From: Actinopolyspora saharensis
GTDB lineage: Bacteria; Actinomycetota; Actinomycetes; Mycobacteriales; Pseudonocardiaceae
Assembly: GCF_900100925.1 (NCBI RefSeq)
Contig: NZ_FNKO01000001.1
Location: forward strand, 496,001 to 560,000
Length of the DNA: 64,000 bases
Reading direction: 5' to 3'
In this document: positions 17,001-36,792 of the stretch, piece after piece
Numbering within the stretch: position 1 is the stretch's first letter
How the letters are laid out: the number at the start of each line of letters is the position of its first letter
Program-made: the position numbers and the translations under genes
The notes under the pieces: model-generated
The model's input: only the letters and a program-made list of their open reading frames with translations
What the model was told of the DNA's origin: nothing
Databases searched by the model: none

Positions 17001-18392
17001 TTGACCAGCGAGGTCCTCGCCGCCCTGCCGGAATTGCCGCAGGAGTCGGCCGAGCAGGGCGAGCGGGCGGCGGCCGGGCTGCTGCGGCTGGCGCTGGACC
17101 GCTACAACGAGCACGAGATCGCCGAGACCGCCGAGCCGTTGGCCAAGCGACGCCACGGCGGCAGACTGGCGCTGCTGGCCAAGGAGCCGGTGCTGCTGGA
17201 CGCCGCCGAAGCCGCGGCCCAGCGGGCCGGTGAGCTCGTCACGCAGGCCACCGCCTCCGGTGATTTCCTGGTCAGCCAGCAGCGGGCCGCGCGGGAGATC
17301 CGCACCCGGTTCACCCGCGCCTTCGCGGCGGGCTCGACCGACGCCGAGGCCAATCCGCCCGCGATCACCGACCTGCGGTTGGTGCGGCTGGCGGCGCAGA
17401 CCTCTCGGGGCGCGGCGCTGTCGGCGCGGGGTGAGCTGCACGCGGCCGATCTGCCCGCGGCCACGGCGGTGCGGCTGGCCCTGGCCGGGCTGGCCGAGAC
17501 GGCCGAGTTGTCCCCGGCGGAGCTGACCGCGCGGGTGCGGGCCCGGTTCCCGCAGCTCGGCGCGTTGCCGGAGCGACCGGAGCTGGATGCGGTGGTGGAT
17601 CGCTCCGGGGTGGGCTTGCGCTTCGACGACGGCGCCTACCGCTCCCCGCGTGCCGCGCGTTCGGCGACCACGGGACTGCCCTCGCGGGTGGGCACCAGCG
17701 TGCCCGCCCCGAGCGAGGTCACGTTGAGCCGTGGTGACTACTTGGGGGCGACGTTGGCCGAGAGCATCTCGGCGCGCTCGTTCCTGGCGCTGGGGGTGGC
17801 GGTGCGCCGCTCCGACGAGGCCGACCGCGCCGCGCACGTGCTGGCGCTGCGCCACGGCGGCACGGTGCTGGACGTGACGGGCATGCTCGTCGACGAGATG
17901 AAGACCGTGGCCGGGAAGAAGGGTTTGCCGTGGGATCTGGTGCGCGGCGCTGACGCCGCCCAGGAGGGCAGCCGGGACGCGCAGGGCCTGCATGCGTTGT
18001 TGAACAAGGCGTTCCCGGCGGTCGGGGAGCGCCTCGACGCCGAGGTGTTCTCCGAGGGCCGCGCGGGTGCGGGGCCGCTGATCCTGACCGAGCTCTCGCC
18101 GCTGGCGCGCTACGGGCAGTTGAAGATGGTGGCGCGCTGGAGCGAGCTGGCCGCGCGGCGCTCGCGTGCGGTGTGGGTGGTGCTGCCGCAGTTGTCGTGG
18201 ATGCGTGGTGCCCTGGTGGACAGCAAGCCGGTGCAACTGGGCTCGAACGGGCAGTTCGTGGAGCTGGACGCCGACTGGCTGGCCACGCAGGAAGCCGAAA
18301 CCGGCGCCGAGACGGACAGCGCCGAAGGGGACGGCGCCGAGTCGGGCAGTGCCGAGGTCGGCGCGGACGAGCGCTCGCGAGCAACGCGGTGA
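14031..18392 (+). CDS. pglW: PglW: NERD nuclease-like and Ser/Thr kinase protein, BREX type 2
   Basis: A 1453-residue signature protein of BREX type 2 (phage growth limitation). Residues 15-180 form a NERD domain (WHEVDLLVLGRDTLHLVELK, with the D and E-x-K nuclease triad). A first kinase-like domain follows; its catalytic loop reads HRVVHRGLTPSAV (about residue 350) and lacks the HRD Asp, so it is probably a pseudokinase. A second, intact kinase has KLGSGSTAVG, the lysine in VLKVAK, THRDIKPSNLG (about 654) and FDFSMAG. The last 600 residues are helical, with an acidic tail. ATG 14,031 is given; GTG 14,064, preceded by AAAGGGG, is a credible alternative. It is first in the six-gene operon. Confidence 0.95.
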   Translation: MALSEGLKGARVQSGRWVEVSPSQFTHEAEGLRLVKELLPDVEPFRAWSNFEFRDTHGRWHEVDLLVLGRDTLHLVELKYYNGRLRGDDHRWLRDGHRAEDSPLKLARRKAQYFAALLKTRLQEYWRERGVHNADTRDYVPFVQESVFLHHPNLSCELPAHSRQGLYGLDGHEASSGLAPISELLLAPAKREPISKKNSEILAALMKQIGLVQRRQREVGSWVIDDDPLGDGDGWQDWPAFHRVATTDRYRIRFHMPKPGSSSAEQRQLERRIEHEHRLLSRLRHDSLLTPRDIIKDELGVGLVYEDDQRLTRLDLWLADHGANLTLEQQLDLLRQVAEALNYAHRHRVVHRGLTPSAVSLRQRSDGDYAIVVANWDAAGRTSAAGQTSLSHTALPEAELSVSPLGPELTDEEQLFEAPEGRWSADADRIRLDVFALGMLAFYVLTNQGLPAQDRGGLVERIRRDSGLDLSAELPQSPSALRALVLHATDPRPSERTPTVTAFLEQLEAAAGALATPAAVEEDPLEARPGTELAGTFTYLRKLGSGSTAVGILVQDATAGDAVRVLKVAKDDAAAERLKAEAKVLGKLNHERIAQLSYLTSIGNRTALVLQHAGDSTLADELATKRGRLSLDLLERWGTDLLDALAALDRAGITHRDIKPSNLGVRKVGKTETRLVLFDFSMAGTESRALTAGTPPYLDPFLGEGERTSYDSAAERYGAAVVLYEMAAGKLPQYGPDPEANPASVAEDITVDGAAFDAAVREELEAFFRRALSRDVTLRPDTAEDMRRDWSGIFRKLGRHADDTEDKVAAATPETTLAEAGLSARAISALEPASVGTVADLLSLDSVQLNRMLAKETKSTSEEIRKRARAWRKEFGRQLSGKRRAEPTSLADPIAAAGMLARTVNHPRRAASRERAARLILGLDEGLDPFAAQQEVAKAVGRSVPRGHQLIKELQDSWSKQDAPRNLLEHLVGLLGRTLNSLGGVATVQTLTSEVLAALPELPQESAEQGERAAAGLLRLALDRYNEHEIAETAEPLAKRRHGGRLALLAKEPVLLDAAEAAAQRAGELVTQATASGDFLVSQQRAAREIRTRFTRAFAAGSTDAEANPPAITDLRLVRLAAQTSRGAALSARGELHAADLPAATAVRLALAGLAETAELSPAELTARVRARFPQLGALPERPELDAVVDRSGVGLRFDDGAYRSPRAARSATTGLPSRVGTSVPAPSEVTLSRGDYLGATLAESISARSFLALGVAVRRSDEADRAAHVLALRHGGTVLDVTGMLVDEMKTVAGKKGLPWDLVRGADAAQEGSRDAQGLHALLNKAFPAVGERLDAEVFSEGRAGAGPLILTELSPLARYGQLKMVARWSELAARRSRAVWVVLPQLSWMRGALVDSKPVQLGSNGQFVELDADWLATQEAETGAETDSAEGDGAESGSAEVGADERSRATR

Positions 18393-18447
18393 CCTCTCGC
18401 GAAGGCGGACGCGCGAAGCAGGTTTTTCAACGAGGAGGGTTTTGGCT

Positions 18448-28638
<10,191 letters not shown>

Positions 28639-28642
<4 letters not shown>

Positions 28643-29937
28643 ACGCGGCGATCTCCCCACGCAGGCGACGGGAGGTGCTCGACGCGCTGCGGCGCGGCAC
28701 CGTCCCGGCCAACGGGTTCGACCAGTTGGCCGTCGGGCTGGAATCCTTCGACGGGGAACTGGATGCCGAACTGACCGCCGTCGCCGGGGGCGGTGCGGTG
28801 TTCAAAGCCGTGCGCGGTGAGTACGGCGCGGGTAAGACGTTCTTCTCGCGCTGGCTGTCCGAGCGAGCCCTGAAGAAGGGGTTCGCCGCCGCCGAGGTGC
28901 AGATCAACGAGATCGACACACCCCTGCACCGGCTGGAGACGGTCTACCGGCGCACCATCGAGTCGCTGCGCACCGACACCGTGCCATCCAGCGCGCTGCG
29001 CCCCATCCTGGACTCCTGGCTGTTCACTGTGGAAGCTGACGCCGCCGGCGACGACGGTGAGGTCTCCGACGCGGCCGTGGAGAGCCTGCTGGAACAGCGA
29101 CTGTCCGACGTGGCCGCCCGAGCCCCGGTGTTCCCGATGGCCATCCGTGCCTACCGGCGGCTCGTGGAAGCCGGTGATCACGACGCCGCCGACGGGCTGG
29201 TGGCCTGGCTGGGTGGACAGCCGCACGTCGCCGCGAGCGTCAAACGCACCGCCGGGATCAAGGGCGACCTCGACCACTTCCTGGCGCTGGGATTCCTCAA
29301 AGGGCTGCTGGCGATCCTGCGCGATGCCGGCCACCCCGGGCTGCTGCTGGTGTTCGACGAGGTCGAAACGCTGCAGCGGGTGCGCAGCGATGCGCGCGCC
29401 AAGGCGCTCAACGCCCTGCGGCAGCTCATCGACGAGGTCCACGACGGCCACTTCCCGGGGCTGTACCTGATGATCACCGGAACCCCCGCCTTCTTCGAAG
29501 GGCGTCAGGGCATCCAGTTGCTGCCGCCGCTGGCCGACCGGTTGCACACCGATTTCTCCCGCAATCCCCGATTCGACAACCCGCGTGCCCCGCAACTGCG
29601 GCTGACCGGGTTCGACCTGGACAAGCTCGTGAAACTCGGCACCCGGGTGCGGGAACTGTTCGCCTCCACACTGGACGAGTCCGAGCGGGTGCTGCGCACC
29701 GCCGACGATGCGTTCCTGCGCGACTTCGCCTCCTCGGTGGCAGGCGGGCTCGGCGGGCGCGTCGGCACCGCCCCCCGGCTGTTCCTGCGCAAACTGGTCG
29801 ACGTGCTCGACACCATCGAACTGCACCCCGACTTCGACCCGCGCAGCGACTACGAGATCAACATTTCCCCGGCGGAGCTCAACGACGCCGAGCGCCAGGC
29901 ACACCGCTCGGCCGACGACATCGAACTCGATGTCTGA
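28639..29937 (+). CDS. brxD: BrxD: BREX ATP-binding protein
   Basis: A 432-residue AAA-type ATPase found in BREX type 2 and related systems. The P-loop is GEYGAGKTFFSRW (about residues 59-71) and Walker B is LLLVFDEVETLQR (about 235). A sensor-like LYLMITGTPAFFEG follows. Such proteins are predicted to work with the adjacent helicase BrxHI on DNA. The ATG overlaps the pglZ stop (ATGA), and the helicase start lies eight bases before this gene's end, so all three share ribosomes. Confidence 0.92.
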
Positions 29938-32035
29938 GCACACCGAGCTCGACGCCTTCGCCGCCCTGCATCCGGTGGTGCAGTACCACCTGGCCAACAC
30001 GTTGCGCTGGCCCGGGCTGCGCCCGCTGCAAGCCGAAGCGGTGCAGCCGGTGCTGTCCGGTGCGGACTGCCTGCTGCTGGCACCCACCGCCGGAGGCAAG
30101 ACCGAAGCGGCCGCGCTGCCGCTGCTCACTCGCATGGCCGAGGAGAACTGGCAGGGCACCTCCGTGCTCTACCTCTGCCCGCTGCGGGCGCTGCTGAACA
30201 ACCTGCAGCCCCGGCTGTCGTCGTACGCCGCCTGGCTGGGCCGGTCCGTGGCGCTGTGGCACGGCGACATCGGCCAGTCCGCACGCGCCCGCGTGCTGCG
30301 GGAACGCCCCGACATCCTGCTGACCACGCCCGAATCCGTCGAAGCCATGCTCGTGTCGAGCAAAGTGGACCCGCGCGTGCTGTTCGAAGGACTGCGGGCC
30401 GTGGTGGTCGACGAGGTGCACGCCTTCGCCGGGGACGACCGCGGCTGGCACCTGCTGGCCCTGTGCGAGCGGCTCTCCCGGACCGTCGGCCGTCCGCTGC
30501 AGCGCATCGGGTTGTCAGCGACCGTCGGCAACCCCGGCGAGCTGGTGCGCTGGCTGCAGGGCACCGAGCAGTCCCGGCCGCGGCGCGTGGTGCAGCCGAC
30601 CGTGTCCCCGGCGGCACCGGACACTGAGATCACCCTGGACTACGTCGGCAGCGTGCCCAACGCCGCGAAGGTCATCGCTTCCCTGCACGAGGGCGAGAAG
30701 CGGCTGGTGTTCGTCGACAGCAGGCGCCGCGCCGAGGAGCTGGGAACCGCGTTGCGCTCCCAAGGGGTCACGACCTTCTTGTCGCACTCCTCGCTGTCGG
30801 CCTCGGAGCGCCGGCGTTCGGAGGAAGCCTTCGCGGAGTCCAGCGGCACCGTGATCGTGGCGACCTCCACGCTCGAACTCGGTGTCGACGTCGGTGATCT
30901 GGATCGGGTGATCCAGCTCGACGCCCCGCGCACGGTGGCCTCGTTCTTGCAGCGTCTCGGCCGCACCGGCCGACGCACCGGGACGAGTCGCAACTGTCTG
31001 TTCCTGTGCCTGGAGGAGGAGTCCCTGCTGCAGGCCGCCGGGCTGCTGGAACGCTGGGCGGCGGGCTGGATCGAACCCATCGCCCCACCGTCCTCCCCGC
31101 GGCACATCGCCGCCCAGCAATTGCTGGCGCTGTCGCTGCAGGAACACCGCATCGGCGCCCACACCTGGCGCGACTGGTGGGGTGAGCTTCCGCTGTTCGA
31201 CGAGCACGCCGAAGAGATCGTGGACTTCCTGCGCAGCGAGGGATATTTCGAAGCCGATGGTGATCTCCTGTTCATCGGCCCCGAAGCCGAACGCCGGTTC
31301 GGACGCCGCTACTTCTCGGATCTCACCGCGGTGTTCAGCGCACCGCCCGAGTTCACCGTGCTGCACGGGCGCGAGGAAGTGGGCACCATTGGCGATGAGC
31401 TGCTGATCGAGGAAACCGACGGGCCTCGGGTGCTGCTGTTGTCCGGGCGTGCGTGGCAGGTCAACCACGTTGACTGGGCGCGGCGCCGGTGCTGGGTTGA
31501 CCCCAGCGAGCTGACCGGCCGGGCGAAGTGGACCAGTGGTGGCGGCGGGCTGTCCTTCGTGCTGACCCGCGGAATGCGCGCCGTGCTACTCGGAACCGAT
31601 CCGGCCGGGGTGACGCTGACCCAGCGGGCGGAGAAGATCCTCCACGGCATCCGCGACTCCCACGCCGAACACGTCGCCCCGGACAAGCTGCTACTGCGCG
31701 AAACCCGCAGCGGGGAATTCCGATGGTGGACCTGGGCGGGCAGCGCGGTCAACCGCACCCTGCAAGCCTCCCTGCCGGAGATCATCGACCCGCGCCAGCG
31801 CATCAACGACCGCTCGCTGCGACTGCTGCCCGACCTGACCAGCCGGGACATCAGCACTGCTCTGGCCGAGGTGGAACTGCGCAACCCGGTGGTGAACGCG
31901 CGCGCGGTCAGCGGGCTCAAGTTCTCCGCTGCACTGCCGCCCGAGCTGGCCATGGACACGTTGGCCACCCGGCTCGGTGATCAGACACACGCCCGCGAAG
32001 TCCTTGCCGAACCTCGACACATCTTGCGCCGCTGA
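29930..32035 (+). CDS. brxHI: BrxHI: DEAD/DEAH superfamily 2 helicase of BREX
   Basis: A 701-residue Lhr-like superfamily 2 helicase. Motif I is LLAPTAGGKTEAAALPLL (about residue 49), motif II VVVDEVHAFAGDD (about 160), motif III GLSATVGNPGE (about 195) and motif VI QRLGRTGRRTG (about 340). ATG 29,930 lies within the last codons of brxD; the frame is open farther upstream only inside brxD. It is the last gene of the BREX operon; about 225 bases follow before the next gene, with a short GC dyad CCGGCCG/CGGCCGG at 32,048-32,062. All helicase motifs are intact. Confidence 0.92.
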   Translation: MSEHTELDAFAALHPVVQYHLANTLRWPGLRPLQAEAVQPVLSGADCLLLAPTAGGKTEAAALPLLTRMAEENWQGTSVLYLCPLRALLNNLQPRLSSYAAWLGRSVALWHGDIGQSARARVLRERPDILLTTPESVEAMLVSSKVDPRVLFEGLRAVVVDEVHAFAGDDRGWHLLALCERLSRTVGRPLQRIGLSATVGNPGELVRWLQGTEQSRPRRVVQPTVSPAAPDTEITLDYVGSVPNAAKVIASLHEGEKRLVFVDSRRRAEELGTALRSQGVTTFLSHSSLSASERRRSEEAFAESSGTVIVATSTLELGVDVGDLDRVIQLDAPRTVASFLQRLGRTGRRTGTSRNCLFLCLEEESLLQAAGLLERWAAGWIEPIAPPSSPRHIAAQQLLALSLQEHRIGAHTWRDWWGELPLFDEHAEEIVDFLRSEGYFEADGDLLFIGPEAERRFGRRYFSDLTAVFSAPPEFTVLHGREEVGTIGDELLIEETDGPRVLLLSGRAWQVNHVDWARRRCWVDPSELTGRAKWTSGGGGLSFVLTRGMRAVLLGTDPAGVTLTQRAEKILHGIRDSHAEHVAPDKLLLRETRSGEFRWWTWAGSAVNRTLQASLPEIIDPRQRINDRSLRLLPDLTSRDISTALAEVELRNPVVNARAVSGLKFSAALPPELAMDTLATRLGDQTHAREVLAEPRHILRR

Positions 32036-32260
32036 GGCCGACTGCGAGCCGGCCGTCGGCCGGTGGAGCATACCGGCCGCCGATGGACTAGTCGCTGGAG
32101 AGACATACCGCGACATGGATGTGCACCGAAACCAGGGCAATGCTGATCTCGCATCATGTTACAGTGCGTGATTTATTCAAGTAGCAGCTCGACTACAAGA
32201 AGCCCTAGGATCACTCCTTCGAGTTGTATGGCTAATGCGCAGCGTTAAGATTGTTGCTGC

Positions 32261-34204
32261 ATGCAGCCACAACAGGGTGATCGTGCTGGGGATCGTTTGC
32301 ACCACGTACGCGGCAGCGCTGCCGACTTGTTAAGAAGGGCGGAGGCTGAGCAGGAGAAGCTGCTGAGAGACCTCGCGGACGCCGTCGGGCGTAAGTACGT
32401 CCCCAACTCCACTCACGGTGAGCTCGGCGCATGGCGGAACAGCCTGCCGGAGCTGTTCGAACTGCTCTGCGTTGCCGGACTCGGCCAAGTCGAGGTGCTC
32501 CTCGAGTACCGGCTCCCCTACAGTCCGAAGCGGATCGATGCACTGCTGTGCGGACGTCACCCCGGGTCGGGTGAGGCGTCATACGTCTTGGTCGAGTTGA
32601 AACAGTGGAGCGCCGCCGAAGCAGTGGGAGACGGGGTGGTCAAAGTGGCAGGGCTCAAGGGGCACCAGTTGCCTCCTGTCGCACAGGTCCGCCGCTACTA
32701 CCAGCACCTACTCGACTTCACACCTTCCCTGGCGCGGAAAGCGGATCCGGTAAGGGCGATCGCCTACCTCCACAATGCCTTCCGCAGGGACGTCAACGGG
32801 TTGTACAACTACGACTCGAACGGTGGTCTGGTGCACCTCTACGCAGCAGACGAACGTGACGCCCTGATCGCGGATTTGCAGTCGTTGCTGGACTCGGCCC
32901 CGGATTCGCGCGCGGACTCCCGGCAGTTCGCCAATGATCTGCTGGCCTCGGAGAGGGCGCCAGCGAGAACGTTGCTGAAGACCGCGGCGGACTCCTTCGA
33001 AAAGCGCGACGAGTTCGTGCTCCTCGACGAACAACAGGTCGCCTTCAACCTTGTGATGAACGCCGTCTCGCAGGCCGAGCGTGCTGGCGACAGTTGGAAC
33101 TCCGAGCACAAGACCGTGGTCATCGTCCGCGGCGGCCCCGGATCGGGGAAGAGCGCACTCGCGATGAACCTGCTCACACGGCTCGCCCGGCACAACAAGC
33201 GGGTTCTTCATGCCACCGGATCGAAGGCGTTCACCGAAACGCTGCGAGAACGTGTCGCCAGGGACGATCAGCGGGTCAACAGGATGTTCGGTTATTTCAA
33301 CACCGTCTCGGGAAGGAAGGGTGAGCTTGACGTTCTGGTGTGTGATGAGGCCCACCGCATCCGTGGCGGACACCAGGACAGACGTGCAGTGCCGGAATAC
33401 GAACGACGGCAGATCAACTCATTGATCGACGCGGCGAAGGTCCCGGTTTTCCTGCTCGACGAGCATCAGGTCGTGCGGCCGGACGAGCGCGGAACGCCTG
33501 ACAACATCAAGAGAGCTGCGGAAGACCGTGGTTTCAGAGTCTGCACCATTGATCTCGAAGGTCAGTTTCGATGTGGTGGTTCACCATTGTTCGACGAGTG
33601 GGTGCTACGTTTGCTCGGGCTTTCGAACAAAGAGGCAATAAGCTGGTCAGAAATGGTGAAAAATACTCGTGACGAATACGTGGTCCACGCTGCTCCGAAT
33701 GCCCAGTCGTTGGAGGACTGGTTACTGCAGCGGTCCTCGATATTCGGTGGAACGGCGAGGATTTCGGCCGGTTACTGCTGGGATTGGAATTCTCCGGAAC
33801 GAATCAATGGAAAATACGTGCTGGCCACTGACATCGACATCGATGGGTGGCGTCGCCCGTGGAACACGCCGCCGGGCAGGTCGGTGCCCGATGCGCCAAC
33901 TGCCTCGCTCTGGGCGTCGGATCCCCGTGGTTTCGATCAAGTCGGTTGCGTCTACACGGCCCAAGGTTTCGAATATGACTGGGCCGGAGTAATTTTCGGT
34001 GAAGATTTTGTCGTTCGCGACGAAAGATGGTTTCCGCAGCTTGAAAAGACCAAAGATCCGCACCTGAAGTCCACTTCCTTAGGATTTTTTGACAAACTGG
34101 CCCGAAATATTTACAAGGTTCTGTTGACCCGGGGGCTGCAGGGAGTGTCCCTCTGCTCGGTAGATCCGGAGACGAACGAGTACTTACAGCGATTCGCGCG
34201 CTAG
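32261..34204 (+). CDS. DUF2075 helicase with an N-terminal nuclease-like domain
   Basis: A 647-residue protein. Residues 85-118 resemble a PD-(D/E)xK fold (SPKRIDALLCGRHPG, then ASYVLVELKQW: Asp 93, Glu 112, Lys 114). The DUF2075/Schlafen-type helicase begins near residue 250 (VLLDEQQVAFN) with Walker A VRGGPGSGKSAL (289-300) and DEAHR (362-366), then FLLDEHQVVRPDE and the late QVGCVYTAQGFEYDWAGV. ATG 32,261 is used although no clear ribosome binding site precedes it. It follows the BREX operon on the same strand and lies 27 bases before a second nuclease-like gene. The last 600 bases are A/T-richer than the start. A defence helicase-nuclease is the likely role. Confidence 0.75.
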   Translation: MQPQQGDRAGDRLHHVRGSAADLLRRAEAEQEKLLRDLADAVGRKYVPNSTHGELGAWRNSLPELFELLCVAGLGQVEVLLEYRLPYSPKRIDALLCGRHPGSGEASYVLVELKQWSAAEAVGDGVVKVAGLKGHQLPPVAQVRRYYQHLLDFTPSLARKADPVRAIAYLHNAFRRDVNGLYNYDSNGGLVHLYAADERDALIADLQSLLDSAPDSRADSRQFANDLLASERAPARTLLKTAADSFEKRDEFVLLDEQQVAFNLVMNAVSQAERAGDSWNSEHKTVVIVRGGPGSGKSALAMNLLTRLARHNKRVLHATGSKAFTETLRERVARDDQRVNRMFGYFNTVSGRKGELDVLVCDEAHRIRGGHQDRRAVPEYERRQINSLIDAAKVPVFLLDEHQVVRPDERGTPDNIKRAAEDRGFRVCTIDLEGQFRCGGSPLFDEWVLRLLGLSNKEAISWSEMVKNTRDEYVVHAAPNAQSLEDWLLQRSSIFGGTARISAGYCWDWNSPERINGKYVLATDIDIDGWRRPWNTPPGRSVPDAPTASLWASDPRGFDQVGCVYTAQGFEYDWAGVIFGEDFVVRDERWFPQLEKTKDPHLKSTSLGFFDKLARNIYKVLLTRGLQGVSLCSVDPETNEYLQRFAR

Positions 34205-34231
34205 TGCAGACAGACCAGGAGAGGAGCCACT

Positions 34232-35260
34232 TTGACCAACGTGCTGATTCAGCCTTGTGCGAGCGCTGTAGCGCGACGCAATTGGCGAAAGACAGTTGAC
34301 CAGATGATCCCCTTCAGTGAATCACCTTACGTGTCCGCTCTTACCACTTCCGAGCTCGACCGGCTGGCCAAATTGCACGATCATGGTTCGGCGATGTTCT
34401 GGGGGCGCACCAGCTTCCACGACAAGACGATGTCTTCGGTTCAAACCGGTGACGTCGTGCTGTTTACTTGGAAGAAACATATCAGGAAAATTGGGACTGT
34501 GGGGGCGAGCTTCCGGAACAAGGAGTTCGGTGATCTGCTCTGGGGTGAGTCCGATAACTCCGAAAGCTTCCCCAACGTGTTCAGCCTGCTCGAAGTGGCA
34601 GATGCAGAGCTCCCTTACAGCGTGTTGTGGAACGTTCCGGGAATTAGCCATGGAGACACCTTCCGGCAAGGCAGAGTAATCACAGATCTGCGGCTGACTG
34701 ATGACATCCTCGAAGCCATCGGTGTTCGGACTCCTGAAGGCGAAGTCTTAGAGAAGAAAATCAGGCAGGCCGTTGACGAGAGCCTGCAGAGCAACGTGGA
34801 ACTTCGGCTTGAGAGGGTACTCAAGGAGAGGACGGAGTACCAGGCGCCCGCTCGCGCAGTACAAGTCGATCGTGCGGAAGCCAGACTCGTACACGAGTAC
34901 GATGAGGTGCATCCGGAAATCAATTTCGTGCGGGTCAGTTCGTCAGCCGGTGTTACAGACCTCCAGACCTCCGGCCACGAGGAGGCTGAGCTCATCGAAG
35001 CTAAGGGAGACAACACCCGTCGGAGGGTGCGCGAAGCCGTCGCTCAGCTCCTGCAGTACGCGCCGGAGAACGAGGACGACCTGGATCGGCTGACTGCGCT
35101 GTTCCCCGCCCAGCCCAGCGGAGCTGACATCCGGTACTTGCACAGACTGGGCATCGACTGCGTCTACCGCACTGGACCACGACTGTTCGAACGAGAGGCG
35201 GCACCGGACTCCCACCGCCAGTACATGCGTCGGATCTGGAACAACAAGATCGGAGGGTAA
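34232..35260 (+). CDS. Predicted modified-base reader fused to a nuclease domain
   Basis: A 342-residue protein starting at TTG 34,232, supported by the strong GGAGAGGAG at 34,218-34,226. The N-terminal half contains a beta-rich VQTGDVVLFTWKKHIRKIGT and the segment PNVFSLLEVADAEL, reminiscent of EVE/ASCH (PUA-like) readers of modified DNA or RNA bases; this is a weak, visual match. A charged linker follows. The C-terminal part has EEAELIEAKGDNTRRRVREA (E-x-K) and a later LHRLGIDCVYRTGPRLFER, the pattern of a PD-(D/E)xK nuclease. It is coupled to the DUF2075 helicase gene upstream. No named family could be assigned with certainty. Confidence 0.55.
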   Translation: MTNVLIQPCASAVARRNWRKTVDQMIPFSESPYVSALTTSELDRLAKLHDHGSAMFWGRTSFHDKTMSSVQTGDVVLFTWKKHIRKIGTVGASFRNKEFGDLLWGESDNSESFPNVFSLLEVADAELPYSVLWNVPGISHGDTFRQGRVITDLRLTDDILEAIGVRTPEGEVLEKKIRQAVDESLQSNVELRLERVLKERTEYQAPARAVQVDRAEARLVHEYDEVHPEINFVRVSSSAGVTDLQTSGHEEAELIEAKGDNTRRRVREAVAQLLQYAPENEDDLDRLTALFPAQPSGADIRYLHRLGIDCVYRTGPRLFEREAAPDSHRQYMRRIWNNKIGG

Positions 35261-35307
35261 CCCTTCTGACTGGTACTTCACCAAGTTTCGTCGCGGTTGT
35301 TCTGCCG

Positions 35308-35682
35308 TCAAGTGCTCTCTTCAGGTGAGCTCAACTGGGTGTACTTCGCCGTGTTGCCCCGAGACAGCTGTTGGGGGTATCTTGACTCGTTGCGGTCGAT
35401 CTTCTCCTGCGCGGCTGCCACGGGATCGATGTCGCAGACGTCGGTCAACCGGATCAGGTACAGCAGGACATCGGCCGCTTCATCCGAAAGCCGCTGTCGC
35501 AGCTTTCCCTGCGACAGCTCGTCGTCGATCTCGGTGTCGCCCAGCCACTGCATCTCCGCCACCAACTCGCCCGCTTCACCGCCCAGGGCCATTGCCAGGT
35601 TCTTCGGCGTGTGGAACTGCTCCCAATCTCGCGCGGAGGCGAACGCGCGCAACCGCGTGCGAAGCTGTGCGAGGCTATCCAT
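35308..35682 (-). CDS. MazG-like nucleotide pyrophosphohydrolase
   Basis: A 124-residue all-alpha pyrophosphohydrolase of the RS21-C6/iMazG type, which hydrolyses non-canonical or excess (d)NTPs to the monophosphate. The metal-binding helices are visible: LGGEAGELVAEMQWLGD (E-x-x-E) and DEAADVLLYLIRLTDVCDID (E-x-x-D). ATG 35,682 starts the conserved MDSLAQLRTRLRAFA; the longer frame to 36,072 has no family similarity. The gene converges on the reader-nuclease gene and stands at the right rim of the defence island. House-cleaning or depletion of nucleotides during phage attack are both possible roles. Confidence 0.85.
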   Translation of the reverse strand: MDSLAQLRTRLRAFASARDWEQFHTPKNLAMALGGEAGELVAEMQWLGDTEIDDELSQGKLRQRLSDEAADVLLYLIRLTDVCDIDPVAAAQEKIDRNESRYPQQLSRGNTAKYTQLSSPEEST

Positions 35683-36792
35683 GCCACTACCGTAGCTGTG
35701 ATGTGCTGTGACAGGTCTGCTGGATGGCTGCTGCAGCAGCGAACTCCTGCACGGGGTTGTTTGAAGACCTTTGGCGGGCCGAGGACAGAAGCCACCCAAG
35801 ATTCGGGATGCTCGGCAGCACCTGCGCAACCGATAGATCACTTCCTTCCACTTGGAAGTTCTCAGCAACGGAAACGTCCGGATCATGGCGTGGAACACCG
35901 CTGTGGGATGGACGTCGATACGCGCACCGAGCCACAGGACATCCACCGGTGTGCGTGGGCGAGGAGGTGATGTCGGGAATGACAAGCCAACCGAGCTGAC
36001 TGTCTTGGTCGGTTCCGATGACTCCTGGCTGGTATAGCTACCCGGCTGACGAATCACATCCGGGGTGCCCACTCAGATTCATCCTGCCTTGGAACGGAAA
36101 GTGGGCCCGAAAGCCATCACACCGCCGTGCTGGAGATCTTGACACGGCCGGGCAGGTCCGATGTCATTCGAACCGCCGGACGGCGCAAACCGTGTACTCC
36201 GACGATCGGACATGCACCTCGCAAGGGTGCGGAGCGGGCAGAAGCGATCTGGCCACGCCCTGGATGAGCAGACCGTGACCGTCCCAGGAGCGCACACGGC
36301 TGAGACCGTGCTGCGAACTGGTTGATTCGCTCAAAAACATTGTTTACGACGTCGACAGACTGCTGGAGTCCTCTCTTTCCCGGGGACTGCCATCGATGCT
36401 CGACAACGGCGCCGCCGATTGCTGCCCGCATCCCGCTCAATGTTGACGACGGTTCGTCCTTTGCCGCCTCGAGGTATTTGGCCGCCTGCGTGGGCTCGGT
36501 CCCGGTCATCCGCCGTTCGACAGCTCCATCCGTGACGAACGGACTCCCAGGACGGGAACAAACATCTCAAACGCTCCGAAGGAAAACACCACAACGCTGC
36601 TCTAATATGCCTGGTCAGCTCACGCCGTGAAGTCCTCTTCACCGTTATCAGAGACAAAACTCCTTACCAGCCACCACACTCAAACCACTCGACCAACAAC
36701 ATAGGGAACCGTGTGTCAGCCGTTGCCCGATAACTGAACCCAGATGGGCAGTGCTCAGCTCTCCCTGCCGACACCGCGTGGGTACAAGTCCT
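35683..36792. other. About 1.1 kb of decayed, gene-poor DNA
   Basis: No frame in either strand has recognisable domains or a convincing start. A minus-strand frame at 36,509-36,117 starts well (PTQAAKYLEAAKDEPSST) but lacks any family signal after that and may be a truncated gene. Near 36,720-36,790 lies one copy of the short hairpin-like repeat seen beside other vsr relics. Confidence 0.4.

Noticed and set aside
30169..31468. Overlapping minus-strand frames inside brxHI
   Set aside because: All are antisense shadows of a helicase with intact motifs.
36117..36509. A 130-codon minus-strand frame in the decayed region
   Set aside because: Only the first 25 residues look protein-like and no family or start signal supports it.
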